43,136 bases of DNA from Spirochaetaceae bacterium (GCA_026418115.1 JAOABY010000014.1:1-43136), one strand, 5' to 3'; counted from the first letter of the stretch, positions 23,295-33,003 are shown. Numbers and translations are program-made. Notes: generated by a model not told the origin, from the letters alone.

Positions 23295-23998
23295 ATCCCA
23301 AGCAGGTTGAAAAGCTCCTGCTCCGCGGGAGCGAGCGCTGGCGCACCCAGGGAGCGTTGCTCGCGGGAAACGGGAATGCTGACGATGCCTGCCCCATGCG
23401 CGGGCCGATCCGAGAAAACCACGATCTGATCAGCGAGCGAGAGAGCATCATGGATATCGTGGGTTACCATGAGCACAGTTGGCTTTTCTTTCTGCCACAG
23501 ATCCAGGAATGTTCGCATCAGGTCCTGCTTCTGACGGAAATCCACTGCAGTGAAAGCCTCATCAAGAAGCAGCACATCTGCGGGCATGGCAAAGGCCCGC
23601 GCCAGTGCGAGCCGCTTCTGCATGCCCCCGGAGAGCTGAGGAGGTTTGTAGTGCTCGAAGCCTGCAAGCCCCGCTTCTTTCAGAAATCGCATGCAGCGCT
23701 GTTCCGCCATTGTAGAGTCATCGAGGCCCGAAAGCGCATACATCATATTGCCTTTCGCACTCAGCCACGGAAGCAGACGGGGGTCCTGGAAGCAGTAGGA
23801 AAAGCGCTTGTTCTCGAAACCGGAAAGCGAGCCGCTGCTGGGAAGCAGCAGTCCGGCTACAATATTCAGCAAGGTTGTCTTGCCGGAACCGCTCGGCCCC
23901 ACCACAGCCGTGATTGATCCACTTTCCATCGAGAAGCTGATGCGGTCCAGCACTTCGAGAGGCCCGAATCTCATTGAAACTGAGGTAATCTCAAACAT
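23291..23998 (-). CDS. ABC transporter ATP-binding protein (SsuB/TauB/ThiZ type)
   Basis: ATPase subunit of an importer, 235 aa. It has Walker A GPSGSGKTT (about 34-42), a Q loop in YCFQDPRLLPW, the signature LSGGMQKR (about 122-129), Walker B DVLLLDEAF, and the switch histidine in MVTHD. QDPRLLPW and the short C terminus are typical of nitrate/sulfonate/taurine/thiamine-precursor importers. The start lies 3 bases after the permease stop. The gene is the last of the secA unit. Its TAG stop and that of the kinase gene on the other strand share the palindrome CTAG (23291-23294). Confidence 0.93.
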   Translation of the reverse strand: MFEITSVSMRFGPLEVLDRISFSMESGSITAVVGPSGSGKTTLLNIVAGLLLPSSGSLSGFENKRFSYCFQDPRLLPWLSAKGNMMYALSGLDDSTMAEQRCMRFLKEAGLAGFEHYKPPQLSGGMQKRLALARAFAMPADVLLLDEAFTAVDFRQKQDLMRTFLDLWQKEKPTVLMVTHDIHDALSLADQIVVFSDRPAHGAGIVSIPVSREQRSLGAPALAPAEQELFNLLGI

Positions 23999-24001
23999 CA
24001 G

Positions 24002-24805
24002 CTATACCCCGGTCTGATGCTGCACCGAGCCAATGGCTCGCCATGCTGCCTTGCTCGCACTATGAAGAATGAATTCACTGATGCCGCAGAGCGTAATGGT
24101 GGTCGCGGCCCATGCGAACACAAACGGCGTCTCAAGCATGAGTCTGGCTTCCTGCATGCCGCTGCCGAGTGCCCCTGAAGGTTGACTGAGTACTTCTCCT
24201 GCGACGACTACTTTCCATGAAAGACCAAGGATATTGCTGGCGCCTGAGAGTATATAGGGCCATGCCGAAGGCAGGTCGAGAGAGAGCAGGCGTGTTCTCC
24301 TTGGTACCGCAAAGAGCCTCGACATTTCCAGCAGCCGCGGATCGCGTGCACGTATACCCGCATAGGTTGAGGTGTGCATAACCGGGAAACCCATGAGCAC
24401 CGCGCTGAAGACCGGAACCTGGGAAGCAGGAAACCAGAACATGGCGAGAAGGATGAGCGCCAGCACCGGTGTTGCTCGAATGCCTGTCATCAGAGGGGCA
24501 AGGAGGCTCTCCACTCGCGAATCCCATGCCGAAAGTGTGCCCGTGATCATGCCCAGCACCGAGCTGATCAGAAATGCCTCCAGCACTCGCAGAAAGGATC
24601 CGCCTACCGCTGTCCAGAATCGAGCTGTCCCTACAAGTCCCAGCCAGGCACGCAGCATGGCAGCCGGTGTCGGCAGGATGAGATGGCTTCCTACTGCTGC
24701 GGCACCCAGCTGCCATACCAGCAGAAATATGCCAATACCTGCAATACCCCATAACCAGGTACGTCTGCCAGCATGGTCTGGGAAATGCCTATTCGAGTTC
24801 GGCAT
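24002..24805 (-). CDS. ABC transporter permease (SsuC/TauC/ThiX type)
   Basis: Inner-membrane permease, about 267 aa, with around six transmembrane helices beginning at WLWGIAGIGIFLLVWQLG. The BPD_transp_1 EAA loop that contacts the ATPase is in the region SRLFAVPRRTRLLSLDLPSAWPYI (shown here only as its key block, residues about 165-188). LPTPAAML after the first helix is typical of the SsuC/TauC family. The start at 24805 overlaps the substrate-binding-protein gene by 17 bases. The longer frame to 24835 lacks support. Confidence 0.9.
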   Translation of the reverse strand: MPNSNRHFPDHAGRRTWLWGIAGIGIFLLVWQLGAAAVGSHLILPTPAAMLRAWLGLVGTARFWTAVGGSFLRVLEAFLISSVLGMITGTLSAWDSRVESLLAPLMTGIRATPVLALILLAMFWFPASQVPVFSAVLMGFPVMHTSTYAGIRARDPRLLEMSRLFAVPRRTRLLSLDLPSAWPYILSGASNILGLSWKVVVAGEVLSQPSGALGSGMQEARLMLETPFVFAWAATTITLCGISEFILHSASKAAWRAIGSVQHQTGV

Positions 24806-25769
24806 AGAATGATGCTGCAGGCAGCTTGCCGCCAACGGATGCCGGTTCGAACTTCAGGAATACCGACAGCATTGCTTCGATGGAAGGCCTGGCACGTGCT
24901 GCTGGCTGATAGACAAAGTTTGATACTGGAATTGCCGCTGCTGCAACCTGCGCCTTGATGCCAAGATCAAGCGATTCAGCTAGTTTGCCGATGGCCATCG
25001 GATCACGGAGTGCTGCAGCGATTGACTGTCGGTATGCTTCTGCAAGCGCGCTGGCTGCTCGCGGCTGCTCCTCCATGAATGCCTTTCTTGCCACAAGGAG
25101 AGACATTGGATAATCGGCCAGGCCTGTCGCGAGCTGCCACTCCCTGCTCAGATCGACAGGCATCCTGATCGAGGGGTTCTGCTGGAGCGCCTGCGTGGCG
25201 AAAGGTTCGGGAAGCACCGCGCAGGCAACTCTGCCGGTTGCCAATCCAGCCGCAATTTCCGGATAGGCAAGTGAATAGACTGGAGTGTAGTCGGTTCCGG
25301 CTGCAAGCCCTTCTCTGCTTGCAAGGAACTGGAACAGATAGTCTGGGGTTGCCTTCTGGCCAGCTATATGAATCGTCTTGCCTTTGATGTCTTCAAGACT
25401 CCGGATGCCTGGATCGGTAGTAAGAAATTTCACCATGCCGTTGCCGACCACAGCGAGCGCCACCACATTCTGACCGGCATTGTGCAACTTTGCTGCGACA
25501 TTGACCGGCAGCACGCCGGCATCGATTTCTCCATTGAGAAGCTTGGCAACGACCATATCGGCGCCTGCAACCGTCAAGAAGCTGTAGGTGGATTCATTCT
25601 GTGAAGCAGAGCCAAGCTGATAGGCCATCCATGCGCCACTCAGGCCCGATGGACCTTTGATGATGGCGACTCTGATGCGAGGGGCCGGCGCAGCGTGTAT
25701 GGGAAACAATGCCACACCAAAGCCCAGCACCAGCATCATCCTCGCCATGAATGTAGCAAGAGCGTTCAT
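24789..25769 (-). CDS. ABC transporter substrate-binding protein (SsuA/NrtA/THI5-like)
   Basis: Periplasmic substrate-binding protein, 326 aa. An N-terminal signal peptide (about 1-27) has a hydrophobic core MMLVLGFGVALFP and a likely cleavage after HAA. There is no lipobox cysteine. The mature part has the NMT1/SsuA fold features: VAGADMVVAKLLNGEIDAGVLPVN, a hinge KGKTIHIAG and ACAVLPEPFA. Relatives bind sulfonates, nitrate, pyrimidine thiamine precursors or similar small molecules, and the ligand cannot be told from sequence alone. Its ATG overlaps the stop of the NFACT gene (ATGA). Confidence 0.88.
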   Translation of the reverse strand: MNALATFMARMMLVLGFGVALFPIHAAPAPRIRVAIIKGPSGLSGAWMAYQLGSASQNESTYSFLTVAGADMVVAKLLNGEIDAGVLPVNVAAKLHNAGQNVVALAVVGNGMVKFLTTDPGIRSLEDIKGKTIHIAGQKATPDYLFQFLASREGLAAGTDYTPVYSLAYPEIAAGLATGRVACAVLPEPFATQALQQNPSIRMPVDLSREWQLATGLADYPMSLLVARKAFMEEQPRAASALAEAYRQSIAAALRDPMAIGKLAESLDLGIKAQVAAAAIPVSNFVYQPAARARPSIEAMLSVFLKFEPASVGGKLPAASFYAELE

Positions 25770-27208
25770 GTCGTATCCTCCCCGCTTTCACTGAGCAGTT
25801 CGCGAATTTCGGATTCCCTGAAAGAAATATATAAATTTTTCTCGTGATAGGGAATGACAAGGCCTTTGGGACCTTGCTGTGCACGACGAAGGTATTTGAC
25901 AAAAGTATGGTGCACATTGCCGCCCAGGTTTTTCCTTCCTTTTGAATAGTAAACAGCCAGTTTTGCACCGGCAACAAGGATTTCCGGTGGCACGGATTTG
26001 CCGCGCCGTGCCCGTATGAATACATACGCACCCTGATAGTCTCGTGCATGGAGCCAGACATCCGATCCTTTCACCACATGGCGCAGAAGCTCATCGTTTT
26101 CTGTTGCATTTCTGCCTATGAGAATCGTCCACCCCTGCAATTCGAGAGCCAGACACGGATAGCGCGGTTTTTCCCGGGCGCGCATCGTGCCGGCTTTTCT
26201 GAGAGCCTTTGCAACTGTGAGTGGTTCGGTAGAGCTGCGGAGCTGTGCAATCCATGTTTCGAGTTGTGCAAGAGACCGCTCGCAGCGGGTGATCTCCTGG
26301 ATGACGTCTCCCAGCCCTGATTTTGCCTTGTGGTATTTTTCATAATATCGTGTCGCATTTTCGGCAGGAGGCTTGTTGGCATCGATCTCGATGAGAATCT
26401 CCTCATCGCGATAGAAATCGTATGCCTTGGCATAATGGTGTCGCCCCTGAGGGATCGGCTCATAGCCTGCAAGAAGAATGTCACCGAGTTCCTTCCATCG
26501 TTCTGCAGAAGTATATTCATCCTTCAGCCGATGCAGCGCTTCGAGTCTTGCCGCGAGCATGCTCTTGCGTTTCTGATACTGTATCTCAGCCTGTTCGAGG
26601 AGTGACTGCAGAGAGAGCGCCCCTGTGCGTTCGGCATATTCCCGCTCGATTGCCTTCCAGAATGGTCCATCCTGAGGTATAGCACGAAGCTGGTAGCCGG
26701 CAGCCCTGTCTGAAGGTTGCATCGCGCGCATGCTGTTGAGGTCGAAATGAGCGCCCGAAATTTCGCCTTTTGCCGGGATTCTGCGCAGCGCGTCGATTAT
26801 GGTGCCATCTTCCGATACCAGAAGGATATTGCCTGATGGGCCGCTCCAGAGTCTGGAAACCAGCGAGAGCCGGGTGAGCGAACCATCCTCGGCTCTGCGG
26901 GCAATGCTGATCTCTACGATTCTGTCCATTCCATGCTGCACTGCTTCGAGAACAGTACCACCGCGGATATGAGCCCGCAGGCACTCCATGAATCGAAGCG
27001 GCCTTTCGTTTCTGGGCGGCAGTGAGGTAAGGGGGTGAAGCCGGCAGGCTCCATGCGCAATGCTCAGAAGATAGGGCAGGCGTCTGCCTTCTCCGTACAG
27101 TTCAAGCACCAGGGTGTCAAACGATGGCTGGAAAACCTCCTGAATTTTGCAATGAGCAAGAGGTGCTTCCTGCAGAATGCGATCGATTTCCACACAGTTC
27201 AGGGACAT
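25766..27208 (-). CDS. rqcH: NFACT-family ribosome quality control protein, RqcH-like
   Basis: NFACT (Rqc2/RqcH/FbpA) family protein, 480 aa against about 570 in Bacillus RqcH. In Bacillus RqcH binds obstructed 50S-peptidyl-tRNA complexes and recruits tRNA-Ala to add C-terminal alanine tails. NFACT-N covers residues about 1-150 and keeps the Asp-Arg pair (D95-R96 in GMDRIVEI) needed for tailing in RqcH. A coiled-coil middle region lies at about 205-250 and 300-345. The NFACT-R domain is clear from GWTILIGRNATENDELL and DVWLHARDYQGAYVFI. It starts 39 bases after secA and overlaps the transporter gene, so it is probably cotranscribed with secA. Calling it an adhesin (the old FbpA label) is less likely. 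Confidence 0.88.
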   Translation of the reverse strand: MSLNCVEIDRILQEAPLAHCKIQEVFQPSFDTLVLELYGEGRRLPYLLSIAHGACRLHPLTSLPPRNERPLRFMECLRAHIRGGTVLEAVQHGMDRIVEISIARRAEDGSLTRLSLVSRLWSGPSGNILLVSEDGTIIDALRRIPAKGEISGAHFDLNSMRAMQPSDRAAGYQLRAIPQDGPFWKAIEREYAERTGALSLQSLLEQAEIQYQKRKSMLAARLEALHRLKDEYTSAERWKELGDILLAGYEPIPQGRHHYAKAYDFYRDEEILIEIDANKPPAENATRYYEKYHKAKSGLGDVIQEITRCERSLAQLETWIAQLRSSTEPLTVAKALRKAGTMRAREKPRYPCLALELQGWTILIGRNATENDELLRHVVKGSDVWLHARDYQGAYVFIRARRGKSVPPEILVAGAKLAVYYSKGRKNLGGNVHHTFVKYLRRAQQGPKGLVIPYHEKNLYISFRESEIRELLSESGEDTT

Positions 27209-27247
27209 CGGATGCTCTCTGGCGCGGGCGGGAAGGGGCCGCAGATC

Positions 27248-30004
27248 CTATCGGCCATGGCAATGCTTGTATTTTTTGCCGGAACCACAAGGGCAGGGGT
27301 CATTTCTGCCAATTTTCTGACCACTTCTGACGACCGTGGCCGCTTCGGGCCGTGATGCAGCTGCTATGGCCGACTCGTGCTGAACCGAGCTGCGTTCCTC
27401 ATCAAAACTTGAGATCGAGGAATGATCTGCCTGCATGGGCTTTGCCGTCTGCTGGTGCGTCGCCGTCGGTGCTTCTTCACGGCGAATGCGAACTCTGAAC
27501 ACCTTTGATGCTATTGCGCTCCGGATATTGGTGATGAGGGACTCGAAGATATCGGAGCCTTCGAGTTTGTATTCAAGAAGAGGGTTCTTCTGGGCATAGC
27601 TGCGCAGATAGACTGCCTCACGCAATGCTTCCATTGCCTCAAGATGATCGAGCCACTTGTCATCGATTTCCTGCAGATAGGAATAGCGGATGAAGAGATT
27701 GAGGTTCTCTCTGCCGGCCAGCTCAATCTTGTTTGCCAGGTCCTGCTCTAGCATCTGCTGGATGGAGGAGAGAAGCGTGCCATTCTGGTACATGCTGCTT
27801 GCCTGTGCGGCAGGCAGCAGAATGCCGAATGTATCGAGCAGGTAGGTGCAGAAATCGGCTGCGGCCTTGCCAGCGTTCGACTTCCATGCATCAGCCATGC
27901 GGCTCATTTCCTGGTCGAGCATCTCAAGCGCCGCTTCCCGCACGCGATCGATGAGATTGTCTTCGGCGAGAATGGCGTTCCGCTGTTCATAGATGAAGTT
28001 GCGCTGCTTGTTGAGCACGTCATCATATTCAAGAAGATGCTTGCGGATTTCGAAATTGCGCTCTTCTACCTTTTTCTGTGCGCTCTCTATGGACTTGTTC
28101 AGAAGGGGATGGTAGATGGGCTCGCCAGGCTTCATGCCCACGCGAGACATCATCTGCTTGAAATTCTCCCCCGCAAAGAGTCGCATCAGATCATCATCGA
28201 GTGAAAGGAAAAACACTGACCGTCCAGGATCGCCCTGGCGCCCTGACCGGCCACGAAGCTGGTTATCAATACGTCGAGATTCATGACGCTCCGTACCTAT
28301 GACACAGAGGCCCCCAAGATTTCTGACTTCTTCGTAATCCTTCCGCCACAGCTCGTATTCTTTGGCAAGCGCAGTCTCGTAGACTTCCTGAGGAGCCTGC
28401 GTGCCGACTTTCTTGCGCGCCCTGAACTCCGGGTTGCCGCCGAGCTTGATATCCGTGCCACGACCGGCCATATTGGTTGCAATGGTCACCGCTCCCTTGG
28501 CGCCAGCCTCAGCAATGATCAAGGCTTCTCGCGCATGATTCTTGGCATTGAGAACTTCGTGACGAATTCCGTTTCTGGTCAGGAGAGCAGAGAGTTTCTC
28601 GGATTTTTCGATCGACACGGTACCCACGAGGATAGGCTGACCTTTCTGATGCAGGGTCTTTATTTCCTGTACGATAGCATCAAGCTTGTCCGATTCGTTG
28701 AGGTAGACAAGATCATCTTCGTCCTTGCGGACCACCGGGCGGTTCGTGGGGATAACTACGACATCGAGGTTGTATATTTTATTAAACTCAGGCGCCTCGG
28801 TATCGGCGGTACCGGTCATGCCGGCTAATTTTTTATACAATCTAAAGTAGTTCTGGAAGGTGATGGTTGCAAGCGTCCTGTTGCGACGGGCTATCTTGAT
28901 ACGCTCCTTGGCTTCGATCGCTTCGTGCAGACCATCCGAATACCTTCTTCCATGCAGGATGCGTCCGGTGAATTCATCCACAATCTGGACCATGTTGTCC
29001 TGCACCACATAGTCGACATCCTTGTGGAAAAGGTGCTGCGCCTTTACCGCCTGGGTGAAGTAGTGCACATATTCGAAATTCTGAGGATCAAAGAGGCTGC
29101 CTTTGATGAGGCCTCGCTTCTGGAGCAGTGATTCGATGTGATTGAGCCCATCACTGGTAAACATGACGCGCTTGGATTTCTCATCAATCCTGAAATCACC
29201 TTCAGATACTTCTCCCTTGCTCTCATCTGGATACTCGCCAGTAGCTGGATCTTTCTTCACTTCGTTGAGAGAGAGCGCAAGTCGGTTGACTTCATTTACC
29301 TTGTAGGTATCATCGTCTGCCGGTCCGGATATGATGAGGGGTGTACGCGCTTCATCTATGAGGATTGAATCGATTTCGTCCACGATACAGTATGCATGAC
29401 CCCGCTGCACTTTCTGGTCGAGAGACCAGACCATGTTGTCCCGCAGATAGTCAAAGCCGAACTCGTTGTTGGTACCGTAGGTGATGTCACAGGCATAGGC
29501 TTCCTTGCGCGCGATGTTATCCATCGAAGACAGTATGCAGCCCACAGTCAGGCCGAGAAATCGATAGATCTGTCCCATCCACTGGCTATCGCGCTCTGCA
29601 AGATAGTCATTGACGGTAATGACATGGACACCTGCTCCCGAAAGGGCATTCAGGTAGGCAGCTGAGACCGAGGAAAGCGTCTTGCCTTCGCCGGTCTTCA
29701 TTTCCACGATCTTGCCCTGATGCAGCACGATACCGCCGAGAATCTGAACATCAAAGGGGCGTTCGCCCAGCACACGTCTGGATGCTTCCCGCACCAGGGC
29801 GAATGCTTCCGGAAGCAGGTCGTCAAGAGTCTCACCCTTGGAAAGTCTTTCCCTGAAGCGGAGTGTCATCCGCGGAAATTCATCATCGGGCAGTGACATG
29901 GCCCATGATTCGAGAGCATTGACCTTATGCAGAAGAGGCAGCAGCGCCTTGATATCTTTCTCGCGCTTGGTGCCGAACAGAGCAGCAACAATTGAAACAG
30001 GCAT
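27248..30004 (-). CDS. secA: Preprotein translocase ATPase SecA
   Basis: SecA, 918 aa, the ATPase that drives proteins through SecYEG. The DEAD-like motor has Walker A MKTGEGKT (102-109), motif II in [17 protein letters not shown], the preprotein cross-linking domain, and the second nucleotide domain with [13 protein letters not shown]. Near the end are the helical wing and scaffold regions, then a Ser/Ala-rich linker. The C-terminal zinc-binding tail [15 protein letters not shown], used for SecB and ribosome contact, is intact. The ATG at 30004 is preceded by a good promoter only 6 bases away and no ribosome binding site. It is the first gene of secA-rqcH-ABC transporter. Confidence 0.98.
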   Translation of the reverse strand: MPVSIVAALFGTKREKDIKALLPLLHKVNALESWAMSLPDDEFPRMTLRFRERLSKGETLDDLLPEAFALVREASRRVLGERPFDVQILGGIVLHQGKIVEMKTGEGKTLSSVSAAYLNALSGAGVHVITVNDYLAERDSQWMGQIYRFLGLTVGCILSSMDNIARKEAYACDITYGTNNEFGFDYLRDNMVWSLDQKVQRGHAYCIVDEIDSILIDEARTPLIISGPADDDTYKVNEVNRLALSLNEVKKDPATGEYPDESKGEVSEGDFRIDEKSKRVMFTSDGLNHIESLLQKRGLIKGSLFDPQNFEYVHYFTQAVKAQHLFHKDVDYVVQDNMVQIVDEFTGRILHGRRYSDGLHEAIEAKERIKIARRNRTLATITFQNYFRLYKKLAGMTGTADTEAPEFNKIYNLDVVVIPTNRPVVRKDEDDLVYLNESDKLDAIVQEIKTLHQKGQPILVGTVSIEKSEKLSALLTRNGIRHEVLNAKNHAREALIIAEAGAKGAVTIATNMAGRGTDIKLGGNPEFRARKKVGTQAPQEVYETALAKEYELWRKDYEEVRNLGGLCVIGTERHESRRIDNQLRGRSGRQGDPGRSVFFLSLDDDLMRLFAGENFKQMMSRVGMKPGEPIYHPLLNKSIESAQKKVEERNFEIRKHLLEYDDVLNKQRNFIYEQRNAILAEDNLIDRVREAALEMLDQEMSRMADAWKSNAGKAAADFCTYLLDTFGILLPAAQASSMYQNGTLLSSIQQMLEQDLANKIELAGRENLNLFIRYSYLQEIDDKWLDHLEAMEALREAVYLRSYAQKNPLLEYKLEGSDIFESLITNIRSAIASKVFRVRIRREEAPTATHQQTAKPMQADHSSISSFDEERSSVQHESAIAAASRPEAATVVRSGQKIGRNDPCPCGSGKKYKHCHGR

Positions 30005-30010
30005 GCAACA

Positions 30011-30039
30011 AGAATACTTTCGTTCTCATGAAGGGTCAA
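30011..30039 (-). promoter_or_regulatory. secA promoter (leaderless)
   Basis: On the minus strand TTGACC (30034-30039), a 17-base spacer and TATTCT (30011-30016) match sigma70 promoters at 5/6 and 5/6. Six bases separate the -10 from the secA ATG. The spacer contains the -35 of the divergent lipoprotein promoter. Confidence 0.65.
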
Positions 30040-30052
30040 GGAATGCTATACT
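30023..30052 (+). promoter_or_regulatory. Putative lipoprotein-gene promoter (leaderless)
   Basis: TTCTCA (30023-30028) and TATACT (30047-30052, 5/6) are 18 bases apart. Eight bases separate the -10 from the ATG at 30061, and no Shine-Dalgarno sequence is seen. The secA -35 lies in the spacer of this promoter, so the two are interlocked. Confidence 0.55.
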
Positions 30053-30060
30053 CCTCTCAG

Positions 30061-31278
30061 ATGCTGACACACAGGGATCCCCCAGGAAGGCTTTTCCTGT
30101 TGGGAATGATACTTGCTTTCTCAATCGGTCTGGTGGCATGCACATCGGGCCAGCCCGGTTCTTCCCATCTGCTGTTTTCGCTGGGGTATGGCAATACGGA
30201 TCTTGCCTTCAGTCCGCCTTCCGGGCCTTCGACCGGTTTTGGACTGGCAGTGCAGCGAGGTATGATCACGGTCTTTTCCAGGAAAGATCGCAAGCTGGTT
30301 CGCTACTCAGCCTATGGAGAACCGCTCTTCATGCTCTATGACCCTGCAGGCGGGGCGGTGCCTCAGCTTCTGGGGCTTCGTCTATCCGCGGGCGACAATG
30401 GCACAGAAACGGCGCGCAGCCAGGGGAGAGCTGCAGTGCAGACGTCTTTCGTCGATCCCTGGCCATGGGCAATCGCTTCGGACCAGACGGTCTATATTGC
30501 AGATATCCTGGGAAATGGCAGTTCACAGCTTGCACCAAGACCTGGCGCCCGCCATATGATTCGCAAGTTTGACTCGCAGGGTACAGAAGAAGATCCTATA
30601 GGAGCGGATGGTCAGGGGGGCAGCGCCTTGAAGCCCATCCAGGGGCTCGAAGCACTGGCACAGGGTCTGCTTGCCGTGACGACATCCGAAGAGGCTGGGA
30701 TCAGAATCTCACTGTATGATCGCAACGGAGCGCTCACTTCCTCTCTTGTGCTGGATTATCGGAATCTGCCGGTTCCCCTTGCAGTCACCAAGGCACTCCA
30801 GAACCGTGACCATCTCATGGTTGTGCCCGATATCGAGTCTATCCTGCAGGGAACTCTCAAGGGAGAACCTGTTGCCATACTCCATGTTCAATATCACCTG
30901 GCTGCTCAGCCTGCTGGTACTGAAGGTACTTCTGACATACTGGAGACTCATTCATGGCTGTTGATTGCAAATCTGGCCAATGGCTCGATACGTGCTGCAT
31001 TTCCATTTGAGGATCCCAAGACCAGGCGCAAGATACCGCAGCTTGTCGGACTGTCGGAGGGAAGTGTGGTAGGCATTCTCTGGGATGACGAGGGGGCAGG
31101 TGGTACTGCATGCCTGTTTGATGCCCTTCAGGGAAGAATAATGCGCCGCATACGATTTGATCCTGGCCATGGGACATCACTGCTTTCAATCAAGGTGGCC
31201 GATGACGGAAGGCTCTATCTGCTGGCAGCTGCATCCGATCGCATGTCGATTCACGCATGGCGGCTGACAGGGCGTTGA
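30061..31278 (+). CDS. Conserved lipoprotein, probable beta-propeller
   Basis: Predicted lipoprotein of about 405 aa. From the ATG at 30061 the N terminus is a basic head (RDPPGR), a hydrophobic core (LFLLGMILAFSIGL) and the lipobox LVAC, giving an N-terminal Cys27. The rest has repeated short strands with patterns such as ITVFSRKDRKLVRYSAYGEP, VYIADILGN and GRLYLLAAASD, typical of NHL or WD-like propellers. It resembles a family of spirochaete lipoproteins annotated as conserved hypothetical (LIC_12708-like), though I cannot confirm that without a search. Earlier in-frame ATGs at 29992, 30028 and 30043 would place the promoter inside the gene and give a poor signal peptide. The role is unknown. 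Confidence 0.78.
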   Translation: MLTHRDPPGRLFLLGMILAFSIGLVACTSGQPGSSHLLFSLGYGNTDLAFSPPSGPSTGFGLAVQRGMITVFSRKDRKLVRYSAYGEPLFMLYDPAGGAVPQLLGLRLSAGDNGTETARSQGRAAVQTSFVDPWPWAIASDQTVYIADILGNGSSQLAPRPGARHMIRKFDSQGTEEDPIGADGQGGSALKPIQGLEALAQGLLAVTTSEEAGIRISLYDRNGALTSSLVLDYRNLPVPLAVTKALQNRDHLMVVPDIESILQGTLKGEPVAILHVQYHLAAQPAGTEGTSDILETHSWLLIANLANGSIRAAFPFEDPKTRRKIPQLVGLSEGSVVGILWDDEGAGGTACLFDALQGRIMRRIRFDPGHGTSLLSIKVADDGRLYLLAAASDRMSIHAWRLTGR

Positions 31279-31287
31279 TGGTATGCT
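31279..31287 (+). promoter_or_regulatory. Possible extended -10 promoter of the NAD(P)HX repair gene
   Basis: TG-N-TATGCT (31279-31287) directly follows the lipoprotein stop. No convincing -35 is seen, which is common for extended -10 promoters. It would give a leader of about 12 bases with AAAGGG before the ATG at 31306. Confidence 0.35.
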
Positions 31288-31305
31288 CTTGAAAGGGTGG
31301 AACAG

Positions 31306-33003
31306 ATGCGTACGCTGGTGAGTATGGAACGATCTCTTGCCCTCGATGCAGAGGTCAGAGAGCAATTCGAATTTCCTCCGGACGGTCTCATGGAGATTGC
31401 AGCCATCAAGCTCTGGGAGCGATGTCGCGCTCTTCTGGAGGAAAGACATATGGATCTCCGGCACTGCCGCATTGCAGCAGTGTGCGGCAAGGGAGATAAC
31501 GCAGGTGATGCCCTGGCCATGCTGAGGCATGCACGATTCGAGGGTTGTCCTGTATGTACGGCATTTGTGTCTCATCCGGATGGCATGAAGCCCTCCGCTG
31601 CTCTCAATCTGAGGAGAGCCCTGGCATCAGGAGTGGAGGTTGTTGCATGGCCTGCCGATGCAGAGAGTGCTGTACACGTGCTGGAGAGCTATGATCTGCT
31701 GCTCGATGCCGTACTGGGCACAGGGGTACGGGGACCTGCATCGGGTATTCCTGCGCATATGATAGCAACTCTGCTTCGTATCAAGGCGTCTGGTCCAGAT
31801 CGGCCGGCTGATGGGAGCAGACGACCGCTTATCATTGCACTTGATGTCCCTTCGGGGCTCTCGGATATCCATGTGCCAGACTGGCCAATCGTGGAAGCCG
31901 ATATCACCCTGTGCATTGCGCCAGTCAAGGCGGCACTGTACAATCCGGGCGTTCGCCGGCATTGCGGAACAATCGTACCTGTGGACGGTATTTTCCCTCC
32001 AGATGCTCTGCTGGCCAAAGACATGGCCACATCGCAGAATGAGGAAGAACATCACGACGGCGAATTCTCCATCAGACTTCTGGAGCCGGAAGATACAGAG
32101 CGACTTCTGCCTTGCCCGGATCCCTTTGCCTATAAAATGCAGCGCGGCAAAGTAGGAGTACTGGCAGGCAGCCCATCAGGCATGGGGGCAGCAATGCTCT
32201 GTGTGCGCGGTGCACTCGCAGCAGGAGCAGGATATGTAGCGCTGTTCTGCGACCAGCATCTGCAGGCAGTAGCACTTGGTGCCCTGGGTGGAGCAGCGAT
32301 TGTGCGAGATCTCGAAAGTCTGAATCCCTCAGACTGGGATGTGATCGTTGCTGGCTGCGGCTGGGGCATGGATCCTGCATGCGAGAATGTGAGGATGCAT
32401 GTCTTGCAGAATGTGCTTGCAGAGGGAACGCCGCTTGTACTCGATGCTGACGGCATTCGCCTCATGGCGAGTATTGCTGAAAAGGGTGTATGGCAGCGAG
32501 GACAGTCTCCTCTTGTGCTGACACCCCACCCGGGCGAGTTCCGGGTGCTCTCGCATATGTGCAGGGATTGTGTACATGATGCGCCAGAGCCTTTCGTCCG
32601 GAGTGTGGCGCAGAAGGCGAGTGCACTGGATGCCATCATTGTCCACAAGGCAGCAGCAACTCACTGTGCAACTCCCGATGGAAGGATCAGCATACTCGAT
32701 GGTGTGAATCCCGGTCTCGGCATTGCGGGTTCGGGAGACGTGCTCGCAGGAATGCTTGGCGGATTGTGGGCGCGTCGGATTGCAGGAAGCAATCCAGCCA
32801 GCCGGAAGGATGTGATCGAAGCAGGGTATGAGGCCTGTCAGGCAGGCATGCTCGTCCACGCACAGGCAGGACGTCTTCTGTTTTCGCGCCTTGGATGGTT
32901 CGATGCGGCATCACTGGCCGAAACAGCAGCATGGGTTACGGCGCATCCTGGAGAAGCGATGACATGCAGCACCATATGGGCCACGAACAGGAGCAGGACA
33001 TGA
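31306..33003 (+). CDS. nnr: Bifunctional NAD(P)H-hydrate epimerase / dehydratase
   Basis: Fusion enzyme of about 565 aa that repairs hydrated NADH and NADPH. The N-terminal YjeF_N epimerase domain (about 1-230) shows VCGKGDNAGDALAML (about 59-73) and IALDVPSGL. The C-terminal ADP/ATP-dependent dehydratase domain (about 255-550) has VGVLAGSPSGMGAA, VLTPHPGEF and the phosphate-binding loop GSGDVLAGMLGG. Both halves look complete. The ATG at 31306 was preferred to the GTG at 31297 because it has AAAGGG 8 bases upstream and gives the normal N terminus. Its stop overlaps the Nudix gene start (ATGA). Confidence 0.94.
   Translation: MRTLVSMERSLALDAEVREQFEFPPDGLMEIAAIKLWERCRALLEERHMDLRHCRIAAVCGKGDNAGDALAMLRHARFEGCPVCTAFVSHPDGMKPSAALNLRRALASGVEVVAWPADAESAVHVLESYDLLLDAVLGTGVRGPASGIPAHMIATLLRIKASGPDRPADGSRRPLIIALDVPSGLSDIHVPDWPIVEADITLCIAPVKAALYNPGVRRHCGTIVPVDGIFPPDALLAKDMATSQNEEEHHDGEFSIRLLEPEDTERLLPCPDPFAYKMQRGKVGVLAGSPSGMGAAMLCVRGALAAGAGYVALFCDQHLQAVALGALGGAAIVRDLESLNPSDWDVIVAGCGWGMDPACENVRMHVLQNVLAEGTPLVLDADGIRLMASIAEKGVWQRGQSPLVLTPHPGEFRVLSHMCRDCVHDAPEPFVRSVAQKASALDAIIVHKAAATHCATPDGRISILDGVNPGLGIAGSGDVLAGMLGGLWARRIAGSNPASRKDVIEAGYEACQAGMLVHAQAGRLLFSRLGWFDAASLAETAAWVTAHPGEAMTCSTIWATNRSRT

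Noticed and set aside
24002-25769. Assigning a definite ligand (thiamine precursor, sulfonate or nitrate) to the ABC importer
   Set aside because: The binding-protein family covers all of these. No riboswitch or biosynthetic gene nearby decides between them.
29992-30042. Earlier start codons for the lipoprotein gene
   Set aside because: They overlap the secA promoter region and add a non-signal-peptide N terminus. The ATG at 30061 gives a clean signal peptide with a lipobox.
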